Shown piece by piece: positions 35,455 through 48,100 of a stretch of DNA of 56,411 nucleotides (its first letter is position 1; each line of letters begins with the position of its first letter). Source of the stretch: Hypsibius dujardini (taxonomy: Eukaryota > Tardigrada > Eutardigrada > Parachela > Hypsibiidae); NCBI GenBank assembly GCA_001579985.1, contig LRSR01011478.1:1-56411 (forward strand). The letters run 5' to 3'. Under the pieces are notes generated by a model. The model saw only the letters and a program-made list of their open reading frames with translations. It had not been told where the DNA came from and did no database searches. Both the position numbers and the translations under genes were made by a program.

Positions 35455-35756
35455 GGCAGGCAGACAGGCAGACAGACAGACAGGCAGACAGACACATAGA
35501 CAGACACATAGACAGATGGACAGACAGACAGACTTACTGACAGGAAGACAGGCACACAGACAAGCGGAGGGACGGATGGAAAGGCTGACAAGACAGACAG
35601 GCAGATGTAGCTTCGTTGTCTTGGCATTAGAATAATCAAATCAAATATTGTTTCTTCTATCGATGCTTGTTTTCTTTGTTAGGTGTCATCCTGAGCCACA
35701 TTGCGCTAAAGCGGAAGTATCCTGAAGAAACGACCACGGCGACCGCAACCGTGTAA
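32586..35756 (+). CDS. MRM1: MRM1, mitochondrial 16S rRNA 2'-O-methyltransferase (SpoU/TrmH family)
   Basis: A SAM-dependent enzyme that methylates a ribose of the mitochondrial large-subunit rRNA. First exons: 32586-32881, 33280-33523, 34105-34233, 34298-34371, in frame. The N-terminus is Arg/Ser-rich with few acidic residues (FSGKFSPALAGIFRILCRPR), as expected for a mitochondrial targeting sequence. The substrate-binding domain starts VVFGMNPVVLALRQRRR. SpoU motif 1 is DPMNFGAILRSAYFFG. After NGCPLTATVSKASAGIMEII comes motif 2, NEHDGVNREIL, then motif 3, NCLNVSVAAGVILSHIAL. Motif 3 usually begins SLN; here it is CLN. Motif 2 usually has EG..G and here reads EHDG. These changes are conservative enough that an active enzyme is likely, but this is not proven. 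Introns hold a 54-bp tandem repeat, a foldback-element fragment and a CAGA array. Confidence 0.9.
32940..33165. repeat. Tandem repeat, about 54-bp unit, in MRM1 intron 1
   Basis: Four to five copies of a unit like ATTGATTGATGTATTGTTTC followed by ATTTGCTTGGTTCGTTTACAATGTGATTA, with point differences between copies. Confidence 0.85.
33819..33984. mobile_element. Partial copy of the 302-bp foldback element, inside an MRM1 intron
   Basis: Nearly the same sequence as the middle and right arm of the element at 44591-44892: AATCAGTAAATCAAC, then TTTAAATCGTTTTAAAGTCA, then CCCCGCCCCTTTTGCCCAT, then TTCAACTTTTT(C)GTGTCGCTTA. The left arm and the extreme right end are missing. Confidence 0.85.
35385..35545. 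repeat. CAGA array in the last MRM1 intron
   Basis: CAGACAGA with GGCA and CATA variants, located between the exon ending near 35250 and the final exon starting near 35683. Confidence 0.95.
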
Positions 35757-37207
35757 ACTGCCAACTCCCCTAAAGTCGAACACAATTTTGATCACCGAGC
35801 GCTCACAAATTCGCCGCTTTCGCCACCAATACTTCCGGCTTGAATAGCGCACAGTGCAAACAAGATTTCCATCTCCGATGGCAAAAAGTCATTCAAAGTG
35901 TGTTCCGGGGCGTGGCTCTGCGGCTGTGCTGCCTGCCTGTGCTTTTGCCATGCTTGGATTTTGTTGTGTTTTTCTTTCAATCGCCTGAGCGACGCTCTCT
36001 GTTTTGGTTTTACTTTCGCCGCTCCTCACTCCAACCGGTTCTGTGCGAAATCCTACGAATGGGTGTGCGGCTTTGGTGGCTAGTAGGCACTCACGGCCTA
36101 CTTGATTAGGAGATCTGGTGTAGATATCGGTATTGGTGTGCGTGGCCGATTTAGACGACTCTGCTCCGTATGAGAAGTTGCGCATGGCCTACAATCCAAT
36201 CCATTCTGCAGGTCACACGTCAGCAGCAGCGCAGACAGAGCAAAACTTCCAGTTCTCATCGAGGTCTCTCCTCTGAGCATCTCATTTTCCCATCCGATTT
36301 TGACTTCTGGGGGCTAAGACTTGCGCTATTACAATGTGAAGTGAAAAACAACAGCGATTGTTGGCAGGTGATGAATTGAAAAAATTGTTTCCTTCCTCCG
36401 GGCAAAGTGCTCTTCAACTTTTGATGACAGTTTTCGCAGTCTTCTCCCCCTGAACGGACAGCAAGCGGGCTTGCAGTGACATTTTGGATGATCTCTACAT
36501 CAATTGGAGCGAAATCATAGGAGTTGAGAGTGCATTTCGGGGAGGTAGCAGGATTTTAAAGGTTTGTTGTGGTTTTTTTTTTGCTCAAAAAGCGACCATA
36601 TGCTACAATGTTTAGGCATGACAGTGGCGACCTGGCGACCTCAGAGGCTAGGGTGATTTTTTCATTGCCTGAAATGAAGTTTGAACATTCAATTTTCATT
36701 TCGCATGGGGGAGGTTCGATGGAAACTGAAAGAAACATTTGCGAACGCGGATGTTATGCTGTAGTGAGGCGTTGATTGGCTGATTGCCTGCGCTCTTGAT
36801 TTGGTGAAGTTCGTCAATTGATTGTTGATTGGCATGTTAATGGACCGATTGCGAAAGACAAAGGATATTGCACCCTGGATCGATTGATTGGTTGAAGAAG
36901 ATTGTTGTCATAATTGTCCTGAATGAGGTTGCTTAGATTGAGCAGTCGATTGATTGAAATAGTTGAAATAGACATCAATATTTAGATATTTAGATATTTG
37001 GAAGCATATTTATTTAAATCACTAATGCGAAACTACTTTGCTTCAGACATTATTTTAATTACTCAAAATGTGGCTTTACTCTATTTCAATCAAATTACTT
37101 AAATTAATTCAGAAACTTTATTTAAAAGCAACTCTGGTAAATGATGAATGAATTTGAATTTGAATCTGAATTTGTACTAACCACCGGTGCGTTGTTTCTT
37201 TCACAGA
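35757..37207. other. Intergenic region between MRM1 and ATG13
   Basis: No supported coding sequence. A splice acceptor (TTTCTTTCACAG) directly before the ATG13 start shows that a non-coding first exon of ATG13 lies somewhere here. AT-rich and scattered ATTGATTG motifs occur at 36770-37160. Confidence 0.55.
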
Positions 37208-38273
37208 ATGACATCGTTAAAGAGTCCCACTACGCCGACGAAATCCTTCATGGCAACGGCAGCCGCAGCGGCAACAGCAAAAGCCGAAGATTCCGCTGAG
37301 TTGGAGAAATATCTAGCAGTGCTGGCGACGAAAGCCGCGACCATCATCACCGCCACCCGTTCGAGTGGCGGACGACTGACTTCCAACTGCAATCCTCAGC
37401 CGGCGACTGCTGACTGGGTGCGTTCGCGAGCATCATTATGCCGCCACACCTCTTGACAAACGCGCGCATTACACTGCATTGTTTGTCTGCCCCAATGCAT
37501 AACTTGTTATCTAATTGTGATTCTCGCCCCTCTCTTTCTTTTGTTCATGCTCAGTTCGGTCTGGCGATCCACGAGCCGGCGAGCATCCGCACGGAGGTGA
37601 AGGAGCTGACGCGCGACCACATTCCGGTCATCGATAAGGCATTTGGCGTACAAGTGTCCGCGGTCCTGCCGACCCACGAACTCATTCCGCTGGAGTACTG
37701 GTGGCTGTGGTTTGACGCTGCGGCGGTGGAGAAAGACGCGCACATCAGGTCGACCGTATACAATCGCATGACCATTCTGCTCAAGTCGATCATCGTAGTG
37801 CTGCGTGCTAGTCCAGTAAACAGGTCAGTGTGAGCGCTGCACTTTTTGAACGTTTCTCTCTCCGTGTCTCGTGGAAGCTAGTTTTTGACTGGGGAACTGC
37901 GCTTCGTTATTTCGGATGTTTCTCGGTTTGCCAATTCTGTCAAATGCGCATCTGCTTCGTTCATGTAACGCCTCTGGCTAATTAGCGTGACTGCATGTCT
38001 GCCTGTCTACCTCTCTCTCTTTGTCCAAATTTACCGCATGTCTATCTCTCTCACTGCGTCTCTGATTGGTGGGATGTCTGTCTGAATAGCTGGATGTTTG
38101 TATGTCTGTCTCTTATCTATCTCTCCGTTTTACTACTGAGTATCTGTTTGTCTGTTTTAGTTTTAATCTGTCTGTTGTCTTGTTGTCTGTCTGTTTGTCT
38201 GCCTATTGCCTTGCTGTCTGTGTGGTCTGTCTGTATGTTGTCTGTCTGTCTGTCTTCCTGCCTGTCTGTCTGC

Positions 38274-38328
<55 letters not shown>

Positions 38329-39923
38329 CCTGTTGTCTTGTTGTCTGTCTTGTCTGTCTGTCTGTCGGTTGGGCAGTCTGCCTATCTGTCTGTGTCGTGG
38401 TAACCTGTCTGGTTTGTCTTTCCTTTCTGTCTGATCGCATGCGTGGCAATTATTCGCAGCACGTTGTGCCTCTAGAAACCCATTGTCTGTTTTATTTTTG
38501 TTTGATGTCTGGATATCTGACATCTTTCACTCACTTCCGTTTTGCTTCGCTAACGCAATTTCTGATTATTTTGGTCCTGTGACTCGGGTCTGACTGTGTC
38601 ATAGAAATGAAGATCAGATCTGCAAATGACGAGCTCGTCTAATCAGCGTTGTGTCTTTTTATTTTCACAGTTTGATTCGTCAGAACGACTACTTCAAATT
38701 CACTCACAAGATGTTTGTCGGCGATCCGGACGTGAGGAATCTGCAGTCGGTGGCGAAAACGTTTAAGGTATTGCTCGTGCAGTGGTTGTCTCTTCTGTTT
38801 GAGACGTTTTTATTCAGCATGTCATTGTTGTTCTCCCCCAACGGCAGATTGGGCCGCTGAAAACTCCTTACGGCGCTGTATACTTTTCCGGCGCATGCCG
38901 GGAGACTGCCTTCTCGGAGGGCTCATTGGTGTCACATCCCTTGAACGAGCAGCTGCCACGAGAGCTTACGCCACGCAGGAGTGTCAGTGAGACTTCCAAC
39001 ATACCTGTCCGACTGGGTGTAAGTAACAAGATGGGGGAGAGGAATTCGTCAGCCTCACCCGGCCATTCTCCGTTACTGGACTCGAGGTAATACTTACTAA
39101 ACGGAGTTATTCTGTTTGTTTGGTTCCTGATGTTGACTGTTTTCAGGCGTCCCAGTGAGACGGGATCTCCTCGACAAATTCGTTTCGCCCCCACCGGCGG
39201 ACCAGCCCACTTGATCGAAGCTCCCCCACCCAAGACGTTCGCTGAGATGCAGTATACCGGGGCATTCGCCTCGCCGTGCAGAAGCGCCTCGGAGTCGGAT
39301 GATGAGACATACGAGATCCCTGATCGGGCATTCGCCGACCTCGTGTCATATCCGGATGACGATGACTTTGGTAGTCCGCGCTATCCGGTGCAGGAGCTGC
39401 TGAAGGCGACGCGTCCGAAATCGATTTTGAAAGATGTTCCCAGCAAAGCGACGACCTCGGATGAGACCACTGCGGGACGATCTGATGGGATGTCACCGAA
39501 ATCGGCCAAAGTGTCCTTGCTGGCACAGTTGTCGAGGATGGACGACGACGACGATGGGTTTGAGGAAGACGGCGATCTCGATGGCTATTCCGTGGTACGT
39601 TTACCCCCATCGATCTTTGTCCTTTCGTGTTCTTCGGTGCGCTAATTCTTCTCCCCCCCCCCATTGTTTAGCGACCCGCGTTTGCACCGCCTAAGTCGCA
39701 AGTCGGGTCGCACGACCTCGCGGCCTTCTACCACCAGTGCCAAGCCGCACCAAACAGCCTGAAATTCCTGGAGAAGAAGGGCGTCACCGTGTCACGGACC
39801 GTCAAATCGTTGTCGCAGAAGCTGGTGGGAATGGAGTCGGAGCTGCTGGAATTCGACAAATTCGTCGACGATTTGCGTGTCGTCGGAGGGGAATCGTCTT
39901 GGATTATGACAAGTAGTCCATAA
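37208..39923 (+). CDS. ATG13: ATG13, ULK1-complex autophagy initiation factor
   Basis: ATG13 is the HORMA-domain adaptor of the ULK1/ATG1 kinase complex that starts autophagosome formation. The first coding exon (MTSLKSPTTPTKSFMATAAA) contains ELEKYLAVLATKAATIITAT, matching the human [20 protein letters not shown]. HORMA continues with LAIHEPASIRTEVKELT and then STVYNRMTILLKSIIVVLR. After an intron of about 840 bp filled with CTGT repeats comes FVGDPDVRNLQSVAKTFK, then IGPLKTPYGAVYFSGACRE. A disordered, acidic, Ser/Pro-rich region follows. The last exon holds RPAFAPPKSQVGSHDLAAFY and LLEFDKFVDDLR, equivalent to the human C-terminal KPAF..DLGTFY and REFDAFVETL segments. The start is the first ATG after a clear splice acceptor, so a 5'UTR exon is expected upstream. 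Confidence 0.89.
37990..38410. repeat. CTGT array in an ATG13 intron
   Basis: Degenerate TCTC/CTGT on the left and a purer TCTGTCTG core at 38240-38370. It lies inside the HORMA-coding part of the gene, between exons ending near 37823 and starting near 38671. Confidence 0.95.
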
Positions 39924-40319
39924 ACTTGGTCGGCGAAAGGGAAGACGTGTACTCACGCAGGAGGGTTGAGATTTTACTGAGCGGAATGTTCGTGGTACCT
40001 TTGCTGTTTGGATCGTCTCCTCAGTGAGAAAGTTTGTCTGTGGCTCTTTTGCAAATTCGTTTTTACCGATCCGCCCTCCTTTCTCACGCTTTTCTGTGTA
40101 TGTATCTACTACGTGTTGTATGACTCCTGCCTTCTACATTGCTTTTGCTCAACCAAGGATGCTTTTGTATTTTTCTCCTCTGTACAGTTTGCTGTAGTAG
40201 GCTCTATTTATAGATTTACAAATTCTTCCTGCGCCTTATTTAAAGAAAAGAGCCCTGCACATTAAAACTATAACCCGTAGAAGCCGACGGATATGAATTA
40301 TGTCCAAAAGTGATCGCGA

Positions 40320-40408
40320 GACAGACAATCTCAGAAATATGAACGTACAGACAAGAAGACAGGCAGGCAGACAAACAGATAGACACACAGGGAGGAAGGC
40401 AGGCTAAT

Positions 40409-40451
<43 letters not shown>

Positions 40452-40525
40452 GGGACAGACAAACAGACAGACAAACAGACAGACGGACAGACGGACAGAC
40501 AAACAGACAGACAAACAGACAGACG

Positions 40526-40559
<34 letters not shown>

Positions 40560-40560
40560 A
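40320..40560. repeat. CAGA array 3' of ATG13
   Basis: CAGACAGA with CAAA and CGGA variants, about 240 bp, stop-free in several frames. Confidence 0.95.
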
Positions 40561-40845
40561 AGGACGACTACTAGAGTGGACTATTATGTAACAGACATCA
40601 GTCACATAGTGTTGTTTAAATCAAGGTTTGAATTAAATTAGTTAACAATTAGCACGTAACCAAAGTCTGAGTTCGACATAAATATAAATTTAATTGATAA
40701 TAAAAACGATTTAGCCGATTTTGTTATCTCCCCTTCGAAGTCGAAGTCAAGCCCGAAGTTCTCCAGTAGGACCAGTGAATAAGCAGACACTAGGATCGAA
40801 CCAGTGCGGGCCAAAAGGTTTGCGCTTTGTTACTTCATGGCCAAG

Positions 40846-41037
40846 GTTCACCTTTGGCTAGAAAATTCGGGACACTCGATTTCTCAAGAGGGAATTTGTT
40901 ACCACAGGGCTCCTTTGACTTAAGGCGGAAATAGTTGGCCACAAGTCAAAAGCCCTTTTTTGTATAGTCTGCAGCCTTGTGATAACAAATTGCCTTTTGA
41001 CAAATCGAGCGTCCCGATTTTATGTCCAAAGGTGTAC
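40846..41037. mobile_element. Foldback element, about 192 bp
   Basis: The left arm runs from TTCACCTTTGGCTAGAAAAT through CGGGACACTCGATTTCTCAA and GAATTTGTTACCACAGGGCT. It recurs inverted as GCCTTGTGATAACAAATTGC, TTTTGACAAATCGAGCGTCC and CCAAAGGTGTAC. Imperfect arms of about 75-80 bp surround a short spacer. Non-coding; family unknown. Confidence 0.8.
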
Positions 41038-41189
41038 TAAAGGGGAAACCAACCATTTTTATCATATCCCAAGTTTTTTTGTCTGGTGAATGCACCTTTT
41101 TTATTGGGGAAAAACGGAATAAATAATTAAAAATAAGTCGTTTGGGGAGATTAGAAGAAAACAGGAATTAAAATGATCGCATGAATGGT

Positions 41190-41670
41190 AGGTCGTACTA
41201 GGCGACAGAGGCTCGTTTAGGGTCCTTACAGGTCGAAACAGGGGCCCCTCACGGTAGGGCCAGGGGGTGGGCAGAGGGGCAAAGTGTTCATTTTTTAAGT
41301 CTAATTCAAAATGGACTTCTTGTTCCTGATCATTTTTTAACTTGTGGGGATTTGGGGGTCGGATTTCCAGGGGCCCCCTCGGATTCCAAAATGTTTTCAA
41401 AAACATAAGTTTTTTCTAAGAAACCTCAAATTTGAACGAAAAACTGATGTTTTTGAAAATATTTTGAAATCACGGGGGCCCACTGGAAATCACACCCTCT
41501 AGACCTCTCCCCCCCCCCACAAGTTTCAAAATGATCAAGGAAAAGAGGCCCATTTTGGGTTACTCTTAAAAAATGAACACTTTGTCCCTTTACCCATCCC
41601 CTGGCCCTACCAGCAGGGGTCCTGATTCCGACCTATAAGGACCCTAACAAGCCTCTGCGAGGAGACGAAT
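41190..41670. mobile_element. Foldback element, about 480 bp, 5' of Scratch
   Basis: The left arm (GGCGACAGAGGCTCGTTTAG, then GGTCCTTACAGGTCG, GGTAGGGCCAGGGG, GGGCAAAGTGTTCATTTTTT) recurs inverted on the right (AAAAAATGAACACTTTGTCC, CCCCTGGCCCTACC, CGACCTATAAGGACCCTAAC, AAGCCTCTGCGAGG). Arms are over 200 bp with a loop of about 30 bp and scattered mismatches. It ends about 255 bp before the Scratch start codon. Confidence 0.85.
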
Positions 41671-41926
41671 GGTAATGGAGGTCGTATGCGGAGCCATCCC
41701 CTCAAACAACGCCTTAGTTACAGAATGAAATTATACTGTGCTGCCACCTGGAGATTTTGTTCACTTCTAATTCCATGATCCAATTTCAAAGTACAATTCC
41801 AGAATCTACTGCAGGGTAATTCCAATTCCACCGTGGTTTGTTTTCACATTTCGCAACGCACGAAAACTTTTTGTTTTCAAGCGAATCTTAGGGGGTTTGC
41901 TACCATCATACCCCCCTATTCCTATC

Positions 41927-43987
<2,061 letters not shown>

Positions 43988-44295
43988 AGATCCCCGCAGT
44001 TGCATCTGCATCGAGCCTGTTTTTGTTTCCTTGTTTATTTATTGTTGTGCTGGTCGTCAGTGTCGGTTTTTATGAAGGCGCTCTTAGAAATCCTGACGTA
44101 CGGTTCTCTCTCGTGTATTTAAGTTTGTTTTTCTCCCTTGGTGGCTAGTGCATTTGTTTAACACGCTTGTGAGGCTTGCATGCGTCTCAAATCCTTTACT
44201 TTGTTTCAATTGTTTGTTCCCTGTGCGTTCTTTGTCACGGCATAAATACGACCAAAGTGCTGTTTAAATCGTGTTGAATTCAAATTCACCTTCAC

Positions 44296-44450
44296 CTTTG
44301 GGTTGAATCACTACTTGGGTTGAATCAGTCGGGTGGCGGAGGGCGCCACGAGTGTAAATTGTAGACAACACTCATTCAGCTTCACACACACGGCCTGCGG
44401 CGCCCTCCGCCACCCGACTGATTCAACCCATGTAGTGATTCAACCCAAAG
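44296..44450. mobile_element. Near-perfect palindromic MITE, 155 bp
   Basis: The left arm CTTTGGGTTGAATCACTACT followed by TGGGTTGAATCAGTCGGGTG and GCGGAGGGCGCC recurs inverted on the right up to AACCCAAAG at 44450. The arms are about 52 bp with one or two mismatches. Within each arm GGGTTGAATCA occurs twice. Confidence 0.85.
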
Positions 44451-44590
44451 CGTTTGCCTGGTATGCATCACTTTCTATATCGACCAATAATTCTGCGATT
44501 TTTTAAATAATAGTGAATTTAAATTAAGTACAATAATAAAAATGTACTTATTTAAAATTCCGGTTTTTAAATAAATATATTTAAATATCA

Positions 44591-44892
44591 TGTGAGTACG
44601 GTTGTCGATTGTCCTTCGTACAGTAAGCGACAGGAAAACGTTGAATGGAGGGTCGGAGCGATGGGCAAAAGGGGCGGAGCAAGGGCTTAGATAAAGACAA
44701 TCAGTAAATCAACCAGCAAAGCTACACCGCTTGTTTTGTGGTCACCTTTAAATCGTTTTAAAGTCACTGGTTGATTAGTTGATTGCGTTCAACTAACCCC
44801 CTGCCCCGCCCCTTTTGCCCATTGCTCGGACTCTCCATTCAACTTTTTCCTGTCGCTTAGTGTATGAAGGACAATCGACAACCGTACTCACA
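44591..44892. mobile_element. Foldback element, 302 bp, full-length copy
   Basis: It begins TGTGAGTACGGTTGTCGATT and ends with the exact inverse, AATCGACAACCGTACTCACA. Arms of more than 110 bp continue through AAGCGACAGGAAAA, GGGCAAAAGGGGCGG and a central TTTAAATCGTTTTAAA palindrome. A partial copy lies at 33819-33984 in an MRM1 intron, so this is a dispersed family. Confidence 0.88.
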
Positions 44893-45171
44893 GGGTATAT
44901 TATTGTGTAACATTAATCGACAATTTGAAAACAATCATAAAAGGCAAAAAAGCATCGCACTTAAATCCACTGCACGACGGTTCGAGTTCAATCGAGTGTG
45001 AAAGCAAAAATAAAGACATTAAAGGCAACTAAAAGGAACTGAAAAGACTTCTACCGCATGTACCAGTACCGCCATCGCCGGCAAACTCTTCAAACACGAC
45101 GAGGGGGAATATCACGACGTTCAAAATGCACATCTACACACACACGGTAAGCCAGAAAATTAGGTAGAAAA

Positions 45172-48100
45172 TTAAGTAGCTGACAGGACGCTCTGATCGC
45201 CAGTATTGTCGCTATCCCCGCCCTTCCCGGTGAGCAGTCCAATTCGCTTGCGTTTCTCCTGCGCCAGCGCGATCCACGCCGGCACAGTGCTGGTCAGGCT
45301 GCCACACGAGACTTGAGCGGACGTGGGGCTGACTCGTGCCAACGACGACGACGGCTTCAGCAGGGACGTCACCGGTTTCAGCGGCACCTGCGGCACGGAG
45401 GAGGTCCACGCCGTGGGCGGCGGCGCCGCGGAGACAGTTTGGCCGTTCAACGTGGCGGACTTCAACACCGGCCGCAGGGTGACCGGTTGACTCCATGGCT
45501 GTTCTACGGCGGTGGGTTTGACAATCTCCTCGAACGACGAGGTCTGGCGAGTTCGGAGGGCGATTCGCGGCACGACTGGCGTCATCGTCGGAACCTTATC
45601 TCCGCTCCGGTCGCCGGCGCTGCTCCGCGGGGAAAGCGGCTTGAAGTCGAGTACCTTCTGCTGAAACATGGCCGCTCGGGATGATACCGTCGTGGGAGGG
45701 GCTGAGGTTTCCTCGTCGGGACGGTAAGTCGACACTGGGCGGTCAAGGCTGCGAGAGACGTCCTCGAGAAAGTCCACCCGGACGGGCAGCTTCTCCGTGT
45801 TGCTGCTGCTGGACGACATCAATGGAACGGAACTAGCAAGAGCAGCCGGCTCATGAAGGAAGTTGACGGGCGGGTCGAGGAAGATTGAACGGAATGGCTG
45901 CGTGCTGGGCGCGGCATCCAAACGTCTCAGCTCATCGTCGATATCTTTGAAGAAATCCGTCCGCATCATGGAGGACTTCCGAAGCGGTTTGACTGGTTCT
46001 ACCTGGCGAAGCGGAAGCGTATCCGACATGGGTTGGAGGTTCTCCTTGTCCAGGGAGAAATTTCGCGGCGGTGGACCTTCATCGGAACGTGGCTCTTCCA
46101 TGAATACTGACCGTCGCGAGCCGAAATCTCGCTTTCGTGCTACCGGAACCGGTGCGTCGCGCTCCTTTTCCTTGAAACTCATCCGACGACTAGACACAGA
46201 CGTAGAAGTCACAAACGAGGGTTCGATAATCGGTTCAGAAGGTTGGGTCGGAATGCTAGGAGTGGGTTCGGCGGTGTCCAGATTGGCAATCCGCTTGGCG
46301 AGGACTTTCCGCAGTTCTTGTTCGCCCTTTGACTCGGTCTGGTTCGCGCTCGATGACGAGGAGGTCGAGACAATGCTGAGTCGAGTGCGGGGAGCGGGTT
46401 TCGGGGAGATGAGCGGTTTGGCTTTCACTTCCGGGAAGGGTTTTTCCAATTCGCTCAGCACCATGTCGAGCTGAGCGAAGGACGGCTTGACGGAAGCGGC
46501 CACGTCTTCCTGGTTGATCACTGGCGACTCAGAGCGGTTGCTGGTGGTACTGGTCACAAACATGGAGCGCGACATGAGGCTCGGAGGAGCCGGTTCGAGA
46601 ACGTGCTGTTGGAATGTCGGTTCGACTGGGCGGATTGATGGGAGCGACGCGGCAGATGGACTGATGTCGCGGAGGGTGGTGGAAGAGGCCGCGCTGCTGG
46701 AAACGACCGAGGAGATGCTCTCGCTGAGGGAGTCGGCGCGAGATTTCCGCTCTTCCCGGCTGAACGGGTTGAATCTGCAAGAAGGGGACAAATGTCGAGT
46801 TTGTTGATAATCAAATAAAGGCGCGACAACACGGGAACCGCTCGATCGACAACAACTGTCAATATCATTCCTGAATACTGTCTGGTATCGACATCAGGTA
46901 TCGACCCGATCCTGTTGGGACAAACAATTTTACTACGCTTAATCTCGGCAGGAGAGTCTCACAAGATAAATTGGCTGCAGAAATCTCAGTTTGAAAATTA
47001 TTTTCAACATCTCCGATATGCCGATTCAATCACTGTTATTATTTAATCGCGGCCGATTGAAAAATAATAAATTAAATTAAATTAACTTAAATCGTAATCT
47101 GCGGCAACAATAAAGTAAATACAGTTGTACGATTAAAAATTCACAATTACGCGTAACAAAACCTGATATTACTATATTCACTTTGTGGTCTACTACGACT
47201 GGAGAAAACCCTGCGAGTGAAGACGTCCTCCCGGTCGTCCGTCACTTTCATTCTCAATCTCCTCACTCACTAAGCCACTGCAATCTACTTTACATTTCAA
47301 GTTTAACTGCTCAAGAAGCGAGCGTTCCCCGTACCTCGCGCTGTCGAAATCACTTCCGGTGTTGTGGTGGTGGTAGTCTCGATTGCCGCTCGACAGGGCT
47401 GACTTCAGCGGCAAGGTACTACTGCTACTCATCATCGTCACACTGTAGGGTGTGGTTGAAGTGGCACTTGAGCTTGATTCCTGCTGCCAATCCGGTGCCA
47501 ACGCGGATGCAGCCGGCATCGAACTGCCAAGAGCAGCCGCCTTGGTGGTCGTCGCTTGGGGTTCGACGTGCTTGCGAACTTTCGAAAAGACATTCTTAAA
47601 CTCATCAGAGGTCGGCATGGTAGTCGTCGTCGTCACGACGAGTTGGTCGTCGTCGTCAACGACGGGTTGAACCGCTTCGGCGGTACCGGAGGAGGCTCGA
47701 CCCCACCGACGCCGGAAAGAAGTCTCGAGTGGCGGGCATTCAACAGCGGACTGGTCGCCGTCGCGGCGATCGGCTTATTGGTGAAGAACTCGGAGGACGG
47801 TCGCCGCGGCAGGTGGAATGACTTGGAGTACGTCATCGTTGAGGCCTTTCGTGCCTGCGTTTGCTGCTGCTGCTCTTGCATCATCGTCTTCACCAACGCG
47901 GATGGCTGTGATGGTGCTGCTAACTGAAGTGGTGCACCGTCAGGAATTCGCGTCAATATTTCATAAGTGGCCTGTACTTCGGAGAGCACGCTGGCTTTGG
48001 AAGAGGAGGAAGTGCCGGCGGTGGGGGATGATGATGTATCCATGAAGGGTGATGCGGGTTTGGTCGTGGTGGTGGTGGTGGTTGTGATCCGTGAACTGGT

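Larger units (their letters stand above)
39924..41926. other. Intergenic region between ATG13 and Scratch
   Basis: Contains the ATG13 3' flank with an ATTAAA-type signal at about 40261, a CAGA array (40.32-40.56 kb) and two foldback elements (40.85-41.04 and 41.19-41.67 kb). No gene seen. Confidence 0.65.
43988..45171. other. Intergenic region between convergent Scratch and the CRACD-like gene
   Basis: 3' flanks of two convergent genes, with two palindromic elements (44.30-44.45 and 44.59-44.89 kb) separated by an AT-rich stretch. No gene seen. Confidence 0.65.

Noticed and set aside
36060-36300. Possible small gene in the MRM1-ATG13 interval
   Set aside because: Overlapping short ORFs on both strands, none with a motif; more likely ATG13 5' non-coding sequence.
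45313-46807. Long plus-strand ORFs opposite the CRACD-like last exon, and similar ones opposite PCF11 (3861-4466) and RBM26 (12195-12568)
   Set aside because: Antisense shadows of GC-rich coding exons; no motifs or splice structure of their own.
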